This document shows, piece after piece, positions 6,895-14,243 of a DNA stretch of 15,920 bases (position 1 is the stretch's first letter; every line of letters starts with the position of its first letter). Both the position numbers and the translations under genes were made by a program. Location: positions 1 to 15,920 of the forward strand of contig SKVS01000054.1 in NCBI GenBank assembly GCA_007129335.1, written 5' to 3'. Under the pieces are notes generated by a model. The model saw only the letters and a program-made list of their open reading frames with translations. It searched no databases and was not told the DNA's origin. This DNA comes from Spirochaetaceae bacterium. Its GTDB lineage: Bacteria > Spirochaetota > Spirochaetia > DSM-27196 > Salinispiraceae.

Positions 6895-9315
6895 TTAGTT
6901 CTCCTGCGTTTTGCCCACCACCCATTGTTCCGACACACTAACCTCCACCTCTCTCCCGGCAATCCTCATAGTGGAAACCTGCAGTTCCACCTGGGTCTGT
7001 TTACCATCCACCTCTACCAGAGCTGTTTTTAGAGAACCGGGAAAAACCAGGGCAGCTACCAGGGAACCGGATTCCATCCTCCGGCTTGAAATCTGAACCC
7101 TGGGAGTCTTTCCAGGATGAACGGTCAGTTCGACCTCGCTTCGCATACCCTCGAGGTAGCCGGTAGTCAGTCCATCATCGAACCGGTATCGGTAGGTCGA
7201 CGGTTCGGTCGTATCAGCGGTCCAGAAAATAAGAAACTCAATTTCCGCCAGTTCATTCTTGTTCGATTTCCGCACACCCCTTTGCATGGGCACAATAGCC
7301 CCTTGCTTAAAATACAAGGGCGTTCCTTCGGCTTTGGTATCTACCGTGAGTTCTTTCGGTCCCTGAACCCATGTGTCAGTTAGGGAGGAGAACCACCGTC
7401 CTTCGGGAATCAACAGGGTTCTTGTGGTGGATTGATCATCGAGCACAGGCGCATGGATGATTGCTGGCCCCACAAAAAACTGGTCGCTTACCCGGGTAAA
7501 CTCTTGCTGATCCACGTGGTAAATCATCGGCCGCAGGATTGGATCTCCCAGTTCTTCCTGATCGATGAAAAGATTATATAAATAGGGCAGGAGTTTGTAC
7601 CTGAGCCGGATGTATTCGGTGACAATTTCCAGGGTCTTTGCATCCCGGGTCCAGGGTTCCTGCTCCCGGGCATCCAGAACATTATGATTACGCAGAAAGG
7701 GGAAGAGAAAACAGGCCTTGTACCAGGCCCGCATGAGTTCAGCTGAGGCATCACCTGCAAAACCGGGGACATCGGGACCACTAAAGGGTATACCAGAAAT
7801 ACCCAGGCTCAGAGTTAAATCGATACCGTTTCGCATATGATGTACATTCGACAGGTTATCGCCGGTCCAGACCGCAGTATACCGGGATGAAGATAGGTAG
7901 GCACTCCGACTCAATAGGAAGGGCCGTTCATTGCCCAGAGCCATTTCTAATCCTTTCCGGGTAGCCTGGGCCATTCCCAGTGCATATTGATTATGGTAGG
8001 CCCCGTGATCCAGAGCTCCACGTTTGAACCTCATGTCTTCGAGGGGGGAAGAACCGGAAGAGGGATCGTTCATATCGATCCAGTAGCCTCCAAAACCATG
8101 TTCCGTGAAATCCCGGACTTTCCGGGCCCACCAGTCCCTTACCTCTGGCAGACTGTAATCCGGATACACCGTTACTCCAGGCCACACAAAGCCTACATAA
8201 TCACCCCCTTCGGTATTATTACAAAAAACGGCATTCTGCTTGCCCTGAACATACACATCCCATTCAGGATCAACCTTGATGCCCGGATCCAGAATAGGAA
8301 CAACCCGGGATCCCTGATTTCGAAGGTCGGCCAGCTCGCCCTGGATATTATCAAACCCCTCATCTGCCAGGGTAAACACCCGGTAACCCCTCATGTATTG
8401 AATGTCGAGCCATATTCCGTCGTTAGGAATTTCATGTTCCTGGTACTTGCTATGTATTTTTTGAAGATCTTCTATACTCTTGTAGCCCCACCGGGACTGT
8501 TGATGCCCCAAGGCCCAAAGAGGAGGAAGGGGGGTTCTTCCCTGAAGGGTCTGGATCTTTCGCACTACCGAGGCAAAATCATTCCCAAAAAGAAAGAATA
8601 TTTCCGGTTCCCAGTTTTTTGATCCCAGGTACCAGACAGGTTCGGGGGGTATGTTCTGGAAGGCAAAAATCCCCTCCTGAGCTGCGGTATTCATGAAAAC
8701 CCCATCGGGATTATTGACAACCAGAGCTCCATAACCCCTGCTGCCTCCCTGGGAATCGGAGAATCTGACAATGAGTACCGGCAATGCAATGTACATAGGA
8801 TCGGTATCTCCGGTGTCTATGACGTTACCTCGAAAGTCTGCCATGACATCGGTGTTCCAGAACTGGGTCCTGTGTCCGCTTCGCTCAAAGCCCTTTTTCT
8901 CTCCCATTCCATAAAAACGCAGATCCTTTTCCCAGGGAAAACAAAGCATCCATTTGGACCCATTTACTCCAAATGATTGCTCATCAAGGGTTGTAAGCCA
9001 GGTATCGCCCTCCCGGCTAAAACTCACCGATCCATCAAGACCCAGTCGTGGTTCCATGGTAGATGGCTGGCGGGCAAATTCATCGGTACTTAAAACTGCC
9101 TGGCTGGGATTCCCCTCAGACCATCGCAGCTTGCTGGCTACCCGGTAAAGGAATACATCGCTCCCCCGATCCTCCAGCATTATTTCCAGAGTCTCTCCCC
9201 CAGGCAGCAGGGCCTGTGCTTGGGATACTTCCTTCTTCGAAACCGGAACTCCGGCGTGTTCCCGAGAACCGGTAAAAGTAAAATTGTAGGGCGTATCGAC
9301 CTTGTGAAAATACAT
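6895..9315 (-). CDS. Glycoside hydrolase family 31 alpha-glucosidase/alpha-xylosidase-like
   Basis: This 806-residue enzyme is predicted to hydrolyse terminal alpha-linked glucose (or a related sugar) from oligosaccharides by the retaining GH31 mechanism. The nucleophile is D414 in GYWIDMNDPSS and the acid/base is D486 in VWTGDN. Other family landmarks are PPLWALGHQQSRWGY, DGIWLDIQYM, SGPDVPGF and the FLRNHN segment. Length and the N-terminal beta domain, TIM barrel and C-terminal beta domains fit the family. No signal peptide is present, so it probably acts in the cytoplasm on imported sugars. The residue after MN in the nucleophile motif is Asp where Glu is usual. The ATG at 9315 has a strong ribosome binding site (GGAAGGA, about 6 bases upstream). 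It lies 100 bases after rsgA and has its own candidate promoter. Exact linkage specificity cannot be read from the sequence. Confidence 0.93.
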   Translation of the reverse strand: MYFHKVDTPYNFTFTGSREHAGVPVSKKEVSQAQALLPGGETLEIMLEDRGSDVFLYRVASKLRWSEGNPSQAVLSTDEFARQPSTMEPRLGLDGSVSFSREGDTWLTTLDEQSFGVNGSKWMLCFPWEKDLRFYGMGEKKGFERSGHRTQFWNTDVMADFRGNVIDTGDTDPMYIALPVLIVRFSDSQGGSRGYGALVVNNPDGVFMNTAAQEGIFAFQNIPPEPVWYLGSKNWEPEIFFLFGNDFASVVRKIQTLQGRTPLPPLWALGHQQSRWGYKSIEDLQKIHSKYQEHEIPNDGIWLDIQYMRGYRVFTLADEGFDNIQGELADLRNQGSRVVPILDPGIKVDPEWDVYVQGKQNAVFCNNTEGGDYVGFVWPGVTVYPDYSLPEVRDWWARKVRDFTEHGFGGYWIDMNDPSSGSSPLEDMRFKRGALDHGAYHNQYALGMAQATRKGLEMALGNERPFLLSRSAYLSSSRYTAVWTGDNLSNVHHMRNGIDLTLSLGISGIPFSGPDVPGFAGDASAELMRAWYKACFLFPFLRNHNVLDAREQEPWTRDAKTLEIVTEYIRLRYKLLPYLYNLFIDQEELGDPILRPMIYHVDQQEFTRVSDQFFVGPAIIHAPVLDDQSTTRTLLIPEGRWFSSLTDTWVQGPKELTVDTKAEGTPLYFKQGAIVPMQRGVRKSNKNELAEIEFLIFWTADTTEPSTYRYRFDDGLTTGYLEGMRSEVELTVHPGKTPRVQISSRRMESGSLVAALVFPGSLKTALVEVDGKQTQVELQVSTMRIAGREVEVSVSEQWVVGKTQEN

Positions 9316-9346
9316 GGGTTATCCTTCCTTCTGTGAACGCTGTGGT

Positions 9347-9375
9347 ACCATATTTCATTTCCCAAAAACTGTCTA
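9347..9375 (-). promoter_or_regulatory. Probable sigma-70 promoter of the GH31 gene
   Basis: On the minus strand TAGACA (9370-9375, 5 of 6 to consensus) is followed after exactly 17 bases by TATGGT (9347-9352, 4 of 6). The predicted start near 9340 gives a leader of about 25 bases containing the GGAAGGA ribosome binding site. This suggests the glucosidase can be transcribed independently of RNHCP-rsgA. Confidence 0.55.
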
Positions 9376-9415
9376 TCTTGGGTTTTATCTCAGAACCGCA
9401 ATCCTTCAGGTATGC

Positions 9416-10444
9416 CTACCAGCCAGGCTTCCGATGGTGTTTCATGGTTTTAGAAATAGTCTTCCAGCGTTGTTTTTCCTCGAGTATGGCCCGATGATTT
9501 TGTCTCCGTTCTAAATAGGCTTGTTCTTTCATCAGTTCCAAATACGCCTGATACCTTTGCCAATCCAAATAACCCTGGTTCAAGGCTTCCTGAACAGCAC
9601 AACCCGGTTCACCCTGGTGACTGCAGTCGGAGAAACGGCAATCCTGGGCAACTTCCCGGATTTCTTCAAAAACCGAACCCACATCCTGGGCATCGGACCA
9701 AATTTGTAGCTCTCTTAAACCTGGACTGTCAATAATAGATATATCATGTTCCAGGTGGTACAACCTGCTGCTGGTTGTGGTATGCCGCCCCTGAAGGTCA
9801 GCTTTCCTTTGCTCACCAGTACGTACTTGATACTGCCCCAGAGCATTCACCAGGGCAGACTTTCCAACCCCGCTTTTTCCCAGCAGACCCAGGGTATCAC
9901 CAGGCTGGAACAGACTTTTCAACTCAGCTATTCCTTCACTGGTTAATGCGCTAACCCCGAGAACATCCGCTCCGGGAGCAGCGTTTCTGGCAGCCCAGAG
10001 CGAGTCTTCCCTTTCTTCAGGGTTGGCACAATCAATTTTATTCAATACCACAATTGGCCGAGCCCCGGAGTTCCAGGCTACCGCAAGAGCCCTTTCCAGA
10101 AGCCGAACCAGAAAATTCCTGCCCCCGTCCAGACCGAATACCAAGAGTAAAACGGTAATATTTGCTGCGATAACCTGCTGCACGGTTTCTTCTCCTGCTG
10201 CCTTCCGGCTTAAAACGGTTTTCCTGGGGAGAACCTGGTGGATCCGCCCCCCAGGGGAAAGAGAATCAACCATGACCCAGTCCCCTACCACCGGAAAATC
10301 GTGGGGTCCAGATACGGTATATTCAAAACTTCCGGTTACCGAAACCTGGGTCACCGTGGTTCGGGTTTCCGGATCTTCCAGGGTGTACAAATGCCGGTCT
10401 CGGGAAACTACCCGAGCCCTGACAAGGTTATTTATGGATTTCAT
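9416..10444 (-). CDS. rsgA: Ribosome small-subunit-dependent GTPase A (RsgA/YjeQ)
   Basis: RsgA is a GTPase that checks late maturation of the 30S ribosomal subunit and helps release assembly factors. The 342-residue protein has an N-terminal OB fold (about 1-75) and a circularly permuted GTPase domain. G4 NKID (135-138) and G5 SAL (165-167) come first, then the P-loop GKSGVGKS (189-196), the G2 region GRHTTT and G3 DSPG (239-242). The C-terminal zinc site is complete: C269, C274, H276 and C282, in CRFSDCSHQGEPGC. The motif order is diagnostic. The ATG at 10444 overlaps the stop of the RNHCP gene by 4 bases (ATGA), with AAGGAAG about 8 bases upstream, so translation is probably coupled. The C-terminal tail after residue 300 is very basic and could contact rRNA (inference). 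Confidence 0.96.
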   Translation of the reverse strand: MKSINNLVRARVVSRDRHLYTLEDPETRTTVTQVSVTGSFEYTVSGPHDFPVVGDWVMVDSLSPGGRIHQVLPRKTVLSRKAAGEETVQQVIAANITVLLLVFGLDGGRNFLVRLLERALAVAWNSGARPIVVLNKIDCANPEEREDSLWAARNAAPGADVLGVSALTSEGIAELKSLFQPGDTLGLLGKSGVGKSALVNALGQYQVRTGEQRKADLQGRHTTTSSRLYHLEHDISIIDSPGLRELQIWSDAQDVGSVFEEIREVAQDCRFSDCSHQGEPGCAVQEALNQGYLDWQRYQAYLELMKEQAYLERRQNHRAILEEKQRWKTISKTMKHHRKPGW

Positions 10445-10824
10445 AGAGAATGCTTCCTTTCGGTCCCGATCCCCAGCTTTAAGGGAAAGGGCAGATACGC
10501 GAGGGGCTGGGCTGCAAGTTGAAGCAGAAGTTCTTCATCATCATCTCCTGCTATCCTGTTCGCCCTGATCCATCCACATCGTTGACATCGATGGAGGATA
10601 CTCCACTCTTTATTCGGCTGAACCCAAATACCTATGGGTTCCATTACTCCGCGACAATTTGACCTACGATCTCCCGGACTTATATCCATGTGCCTGCTGT
10701 GAAGACAATTCGGACAATGATTACGATTTTTTGTCCCGGATTCTGCAGGTGCCACTGTGGCACCGCAGGTAGTGCAGAGAAAACCTTCGTGAGTTCTCTG
10801 TATAGATTTAACGGTTCGTGACAT
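10441..10824 (-). CDS. RNHCP domain zinc-ribbon protein
   Basis: This small 127-residue protein contains the signature RNHCP (R34-P38) and paired cysteines C17/C20, C37/C40 and C80/C83, plus C57, consistent with two zinc ribbons. Members of this family have no established biochemical function. The cysteine layout suggests an RNA- or protein-binding zinc module. Its stop overlaps the rsgA start, so the two are made from one message and probably act in the same process, ribosome maturation or translation (inference from context). The ATG at 10824 has GAGG 8 bases upstream. The C-terminal 35 residues after an acidic patch (GDDDEELL) are not part of the zinc core and seem unstructured or helical. 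Confidence 0.85.
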   Translation of the reverse strand: MSRTVKSIQRTHEGFLCTTCGATVAPAESGTKNRNHCPNCLHSRHMDISPGDRRSNCRGVMEPIGIWVQPNKEWSILHRCQRCGWIRANRIAGDDDEELLLQLAAQPLAYLPFPLKLGIGTERKHSL

Positions 10825-10841
10825 TTCAACGCCTCATTTGG

Positions 10842-10882
10842 CCGGCGATCAGCCAGAAAACTACAGCTTCGCCGGGCTCTGG
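10842..10882 (-). promoter_or_regulatory. Pseudoknot or alternating helices before the RNHCP ribosome binding site
   Basis: On the minus strand the leader reads CCAGA (10882-10878), CCGGCGA (10875-10869), TCTGG (10857-10853), TCGCCGG (10848-10842). The first pairs perfectly with the third (5 bp) and the second with the fourth (7 bp). The pairs interleave, giving either an H-type pseudoknot (loops of 2, 11 and 4 bases) or two mutually exclusive hairpins. The structure ends about 7 bases before the GAGG of the RNHCP gene, so it could control ribosome access. The base pairing is seen directly. Function is inferred. Confidence 0.5.
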
Positions 10883-11010
10883 TAAAATAATTAGCCGCGT
10901 TGATTATGATGGGATGTTCGGTGAGTATTGATGTGCGGAAAGTAACTAGTGGGGAAAGAAGGGGGGCTTAGCTTTATACTAAGGAGTATGATCTTGTGTA
11001 TTTCATCAAG

Positions 11011-11051
11011 AAAAAAACACCCTATTCCCTGAACACCGCCATCTTTAGGGC
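11011..11051 (-). terminator. Terminator-like hairpin (possible attenuator) inside the RNHCP-rsgA leader
   Basis: On the minus strand GCCCTA (11051-11046) pairs with TAGGGT (11024-11019, one G-U), followed by G and seven consecutive T (11017-11011). The stem is short (6 bp) and its loop long (21 bases), so it is a weak terminator on paper. The T7 run is the strongest on this strand of the region. Both arms overlap the 13-codon ORF: the 5' arm covers codons 5-6 and the 3' arm includes the stop codon. A competing pairing, CCCT (11050-11047) with AGGG (11030-11027), uses the same 5' arm. Confidence 0.4.
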
Positions 11052-11063
11052 AATCTCTCTCAT
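11022..11063 (-). CDS. Candidate 13-residue leader peptide or microprotein
   Basis: The frame encodes MREIALKMAVFRE and stop. Its case rests on signals: AGGAGGT (11068-11074) is a near-perfect Shine-Dalgarno 5 bases from the ATG, better than that of most genes in the window. A near-consensus promoter lies 50 bases upstream, and a hairpin with a T7 run overlaps its 3' half. The peptide is amphipathic-looking, with charged ends around a hydrophobic IALKMAVF core. There is no run of one amino acid, so classical amino-acid attenuation is unlikely. It could be a translated leader that reports ribosome availability to the downstream RNHCP-rsgA genes, or a tiny stand-alone product. It is too short for codon statistics to test. 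Confidence 0.4.
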   Translation of the reverse strand: MREIALKMAVFRE

Positions 11064-11095
11064 CTCTACCTCCTGTGGTCGTTGATACACTCGTG

Positions 11096-11109
11096 CCCGG
11101 AAGTCCGGG
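11096..11109 (-). promoter_or_regulatory. 5'-terminal stem-loop of the predicted leftward transcript
   Basis: CCCGG (11096-11100) and CCGGG (11105-11109) form a perfect 5-bp GC stem around 4 bases. The predicted transcript start is near 11113, so the hairpin would begin about 4 bases from the RNA 5' end, a position known to stabilise messages. Confidence 0.45.
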
Positions 11110-11119
11110 TAATATCCCG

Positions 11120-11149
11120 ATAATAAACCTTGATTTGCAGATTTGTCAA
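11120..11149 (-). promoter_or_regulatory. Strong sigma-70 promoter reading toward RNHCP-rsgA
   Basis: On the minus strand a perfect -35 TTGACA (11144-11149) and a 5-of-6 -10 TATTAT (11120-11125) are 18 bases apart. The predicted +1 is near 11113 (an A). It is the best -35/-10 pair I found in the window. It would give a leader of about 290 bases for the RNHCP-rsgA message unless transcription stops at the T-run near 11011. Confidence 0.65.
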
Positions 11150-11274
11150 ATGGGGCAGAGCAAACGCAGGGCGAATATTGAAAGTGTAAAAAAAGTAAGC
11201 CCAACAGAACCAGGTCGCTTATGACTATAGATTCAAAGCGTTAACTCGACAACTACCATTGCCCTGCCTGGCCG

Positions 11275-11311
11275 TTGCCCTTCCATACCAGCCTCCACTA
11301 TACTGTAACCA
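11275..11311 (+). promoter_or_regulatory. trkA promoter giving a probable leaderless mRNA
   Basis: TTGCCC (11275-11280) and TATACT (11299-11304, 5 of 6) are 18 bases apart. Six bases after the -10 box comes the ATG at 11311, so the expected +1 is the A of the start codon. No Shine-Dalgarno is present upstream (CCACTATACTGTAACC). The geometry is identical to that of the tocopherol-cyclase-like gene. Confidence 0.6.
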
Positions 11312-12738
11312 TGAAAGTAATAATACTCGGAGCTGGCAGTGTGGGCATACAAATTGCCCGGCAGCTCATTGCTGAAGGCCGGGATGTGGTACTCATTGAC
11401 CGGGATGAAGAGACCACCAAGGATGTAGTAAACAATCTGGATTGCATGGTTATAAACGGAGAAGCCAGTAAAAAAGATACCCTTATACAAGCAGGGGCGG
11501 ACAAAGCCGATGTGTTTATTTCGGTTACCGATTCGGATGAGTTGAACATTGTTGCTTGCAGCCTGGTGGGTACCGATTTCGGAGTAAAACAGACCATTGC
11601 ACGGGTCCGCAGCGAAGAATACACCGAAGCAATTACTATGGGTCAGGGGTTCATGGGGATTCACCATGTTATTAATCCGGATGTCGAGGCTGCCCAGGCA
11701 ATTTTGCGCACTATCGAGTACGGTGTTACTTCGGACATCCTCCAGTTCCCAAACAGCAACTATGAAATGCGCAGCACTATCATTCAGGACTACAGCCCCG
11801 GAGTGAATAAAAATCTCATGGACATTAAACAGGAAGCCGGAAGAAGCTTTCTGGTTGCCATCATTATACGGGATGGAAGTCCTATTATTCCTACAGGATC
11901 CACCATAGTAGCCCGGGGGGATGTTATTTATCTGGTAGGTACAGGTCAGGAATTGGAAATGACCCTGGGCTGGCTGGGTAAAACCCCCACCATGACCAAA
12001 AACATCCTCATGGTGGGAGGAGGTCGGGTACCCACCTACTTACTCAGAGGATTATCCCGGGGACTGCAGGAACTCCACCCATCCCAGGATCAGGGACTCT
12101 TTTCCAGGCTCAAAGGTATTCTGCGCCCCCAGGTCCAGAAAACTTCCCGATCTATAACCCTCATTGAAGCAGACCGGGAGAGGAGTGAGGAACTATCCAG
12201 GATGTACCCTGGGATTATGGTCAAACACGCCGATGTCGCCGAAGACCCCGTACTGGAAGAGGATGACCTTACCAGGTACGACCTGCTCATAACCGCTACG
12301 GACAACCAGGAACTGAACCTTGTTACCGCCCTGTACGGCAAATCCCTGGGCACCCCCCGCACCATAGCACTGGTCCGGAAAAACTCCTACTTAACCATAG
12401 CAAGCCACCTTACCATAGATGCCACCATCAGCTTGAACAATACCATTGTAAATTCAATTCTGAAGCTGGTACGCAAGGGGAATATACGATCGGTCCATAG
12501 CCTGGCAGAAGGAAAAATAGAATTTGTGGAAATTACTTGTCAAAAGGGAGATAAATTCGACTCCCGGGCAATCAAGGACCTGAAACTCCCTAAAGATACC
12601 CTCATCCTCTTTATTACCCGGGACAAGCAAAACCTTCTGCCTTCGGGGAATCTGGTAATTCTAGCGGGGGATAATCTGGTTATCATAACAACCGGTGAAT
12701 CCATGAAAAAACTGGAAAACACCCTGGGTAAACAATAA
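11311..12738 (+). CDS. trkA: Trk potassium uptake regulator TrkA
   Basis: TrkA is the cytoplasmic nucleotide-binding ring that gates the TrkH channel. The 475-residue protein has the usual tandem layout: RCK-N 1 (1-135), RCK-C 1 (about 140-222), RCK-N 2 (about 228-375) and RCK-C 2 (about 390-472). The first Rossmann motif GAGSVG (7-12) and acidic D30 (VVLIDRD) fit NAD(H) binding. The second reads GGGRVP (236-241), so the third glycine is replaced by proline, and a basic insert (about 255-280) follows. The second site is therefore probably altered. The start at 11311 gives the canonical MKVIILGAG. An in-frame ATG at 11275 would add 12 residues and fall on the -35 box. It overlaps trkH by one base (TAATG), so the two are co-transcribed. 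Confidence 0.94.
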   Translation: MKVIILGAGSVGIQIARQLIAEGRDVVLIDRDEETTKDVVNNLDCMVINGEASKKDTLIQAGADKADVFISVTDSDELNIVACSLVGTDFGVKQTIARVRSEEYTEAITMGQGFMGIHHVINPDVEAAQAILRTIEYGVTSDILQFPNSNYEMRSTIIQDYSPGVNKNLMDIKQEAGRSFLVAIIIRDGSPIIPTGSTIVARGDVIYLVGTGQELEMTLGWLGKTPTMTKNILMVGGGRVPTYLLRGLSRGLQELHPSQDQGLFSRLKGILRPQVQKTSRSITLIEADRERSEELSRMYPGIMVKHADVAEDPVLEEDDLTRYDLLITATDNQELNLVTALYGKSLGTPRTIALVRKNSYLTIASHLTIDATISLNNTIVNSILKLVRKGNIRSVHSLAEGKIEFVEITCQKGDKFDSRAIKDLKLPKDTLILFITRDKQNLLPSGNLVILAGDNLVIITTGESMKKLENTLGKQ

Positions 12739-14243
12739 TGGGCATTCCTGTTGTTATCCGTTTGTTAGGAGTGTTCCTCCTGATCATATCGGGGTTCCTC
12801 CTTCTACCCCTGGTACTGGGGCTTTTACTGGGAGAATACTCCATGGTTCCGGGTTTTGCGGTGCCTATTCTCGGGGGGATTCTGTTCTTTGGGTTCAGTG
12901 TGCTCATTCAACACCTGAGCATGAACAACACTACAAAAGGCAGGGGATCCCAAACAATCCTTAAAAGATCAAAGGGCAACCTGACCATACGAGGGGGGTT
13001 CCTGTTCGTCTCCCTCGCCTGGCTCAGCGCAAGCGCTCTTGGATCCCTTCCCTACTACATATCGGGCTTTATTCCTAGTTTCTCCTATAGTTTTTTCGAA
13101 ACCATGTCGGGGTTCACCACCACTGGAGCCTCAATACTCAGCAATATCGAAGCCCTTCCCCGCAGTCTTCTTTTTTGGCGCAGCCTGACCCATTGGCTCG
13201 GTGGCATGGGAATTGTAGTTCTCACCGTTGCCCTTTTTCCCCTCCTGGGAGTTGGGGGGTTCCATCTGGTTAAGGCGGAAGCACCAGGGCCTACGGTGGA
13301 TCGTATTACCCCCCGAATAACCGAAACTGCAAAAATACTCTGGTTCATCTACCTGGGCTTCACCATTATTCAGACCATCCTCCTATACCTGGGTGGAATG
13401 GATCTGATCGATTCCCTCATTCATACCTTTGGTACCCTGGCAACCGGCGGTTTCTCATCGAACAATGCAAGCATCGGCGGATACAATTCGGGATATATTC
13501 ACGGAGTAATTACGTTTTTCATGGTTGTTGCGGGGATCAACTTTACCCTCTACCACCGTTTGTTTTTAGGCTCATTTTCCAGTCTGCGAGCAAACAGCGA
13601 GCTGAAAGCGTATTTAGGTATTTTTTGTTTTGCTTCCCTGGTTATTGTTGCTGACCTCCTGGGCCATGGAGTGTATACAACCCTGAAGGAAGCGGTCCAA
13701 TACGGAACCTTCCAGGCAGCCTCAATAATGACCACTACTGGCTACGCCACAACGGATTACGATCAATGGCCAACCATTTCAAGGAGTATTTTGTTCCTGC
13801 TTATGTTTGTCGGAGGCTCAGCAGGATCAACCGGTGGGGGAATTAAGGTTCTGCGCCTGGTTATTCTGTTCAAAATCGGGTCTCTTCACCTGAAAAAACT
13901 TCTGGAACCCCGGGGAATTTTTATTCCACGAATCAATCAGCGGCCTCTGGAAAAGGACAGCCTTGAAGCTGTAGGTGGTTTCATTTTTCTGTACATAAGC
14001 ATATTGATCGGCCTGACGGTTGCGGTAAGCATTGCTGGATATGACCTTCTGAGCAGTTTTGCCACTGCCCTAGCAATATTGGGAAATATCGGACCCGGTT
14101 TTGGGGCTGTTGGTCCGACCATGAACTACTCGGGGTTTCCCCACTGGCTCACCTGGATCCTGAGTCTGGGAATGATGCTCGGAAGACTCGAACTATACAC
14201 CGTCCTGGTTATACTGACACCTATGTTCTGGAAACGACATTGA
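12738..14243 (+). CDS. trkH: Trk potassium channel subunit TrkH
   Basis: TrkH is the membrane pore for potassium uptake. The 501-residue protein is highly hydrophobic with four membrane-pore-membrane repeats. The four filter loops are visible: SGFTTTGAS (G130), LATGGFSS (G237), MTTTGYAT (G335) and GNIGPGFG (about 449-456). Also present are the gating-loop-region motif GGSAGSTGGGIK (359-370) and the C-terminal LGRLELYT, all typical of TrkH rather than KtrB (length also fits). The start codon overlaps the last base of trkA, indicating translational coupling and a TrkAH complex. The stop overlaps the TTG start of the next gene. Confidence 0.95.
   Translation: MGIPVVIRLLGVFLLIISGFLLLPLVLGLLLGEYSMVPGFAVPILGGILFFGFSVLIQHLSMNNTTKGRGSQTILKRSKGNLTIRGGFLFVSLAWLSASALGSLPYYISGFIPSFSYSFFETMSGFTTTGASILSNIEALPRSLLFWRSLTHWLGGMGIVVLTVALFPLLGVGGFHLVKAEAPGPTVDRITPRITETAKILWFIYLGFTIIQTILLYLGGMDLIDSLIHTFGTLATGGFSSNNASIGGYNSGYIHGVITFFMVVAGINFTLYHRLFLGSFSSLRANSELKAYLGIFCFASLVIVADLLGHGVYTTLKEAVQYGTFQAASIMTTTGYATTDYDQWPTISRSILFLLMFVGGSAGSTGGGIKVLRLVILFKIGSLHLKKLLEPRGIFIPRINQRPLEKDSLEAVGGFIFLYISILIGLTVAVSIAGYDLLSSFATALAILGNIGPGFGAVGPTMNYSGFPHWLTWILSLGMMLGRLELYTVLVILTPMFWKRH

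Larger units (their letters stand above)
10825..11310. other. Long divergent intergenic region between RNHCP-rsgA and trkAH
   Basis: This is the only gap longer than 300 bases. Its right end holds the trkA promoter (11275-11304). A leftward promoter (11120-11149) feeds the RNHCP-rsgA leader, which contains a 5' hairpin, a 13-codon ORF, a terminator-like hairpin and an interleaved helix pair. A small extra stem, CTTAG/CTAAG with a 7-base loop, sits at about 10967-10983. I see no tRNA, no recognisable riboswitch class and no longer gene. A 60-codon TTG-initiated frame spans 11022-11204 but has no credible start. Confidence 0.8.

Noticed and set aside
7987..8622. 211-codon plus-strand frame inside the GH31 gene
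   Set aside because: The minus strand carries the GH31 catalytic motifs across this stretch. The plus frame is a shadow.
11022..11204. 60-codon TTG-initiated frame on the minus strand in the intergenic region
   Set aside because: The TTG has no ribosome binding site and lies upstream of the predicted transcript start near 11113. Only the last 13 codons, with their own AGGAGGT and ATG, are supported.
10825..11310. Possible c-di-AMP (ydaO-type) riboswitch upstream of trkA
   Set aside because: I could not find the conserved core of that class on the plus strand, and the best promoter places the transcript start at the trkA start codon.
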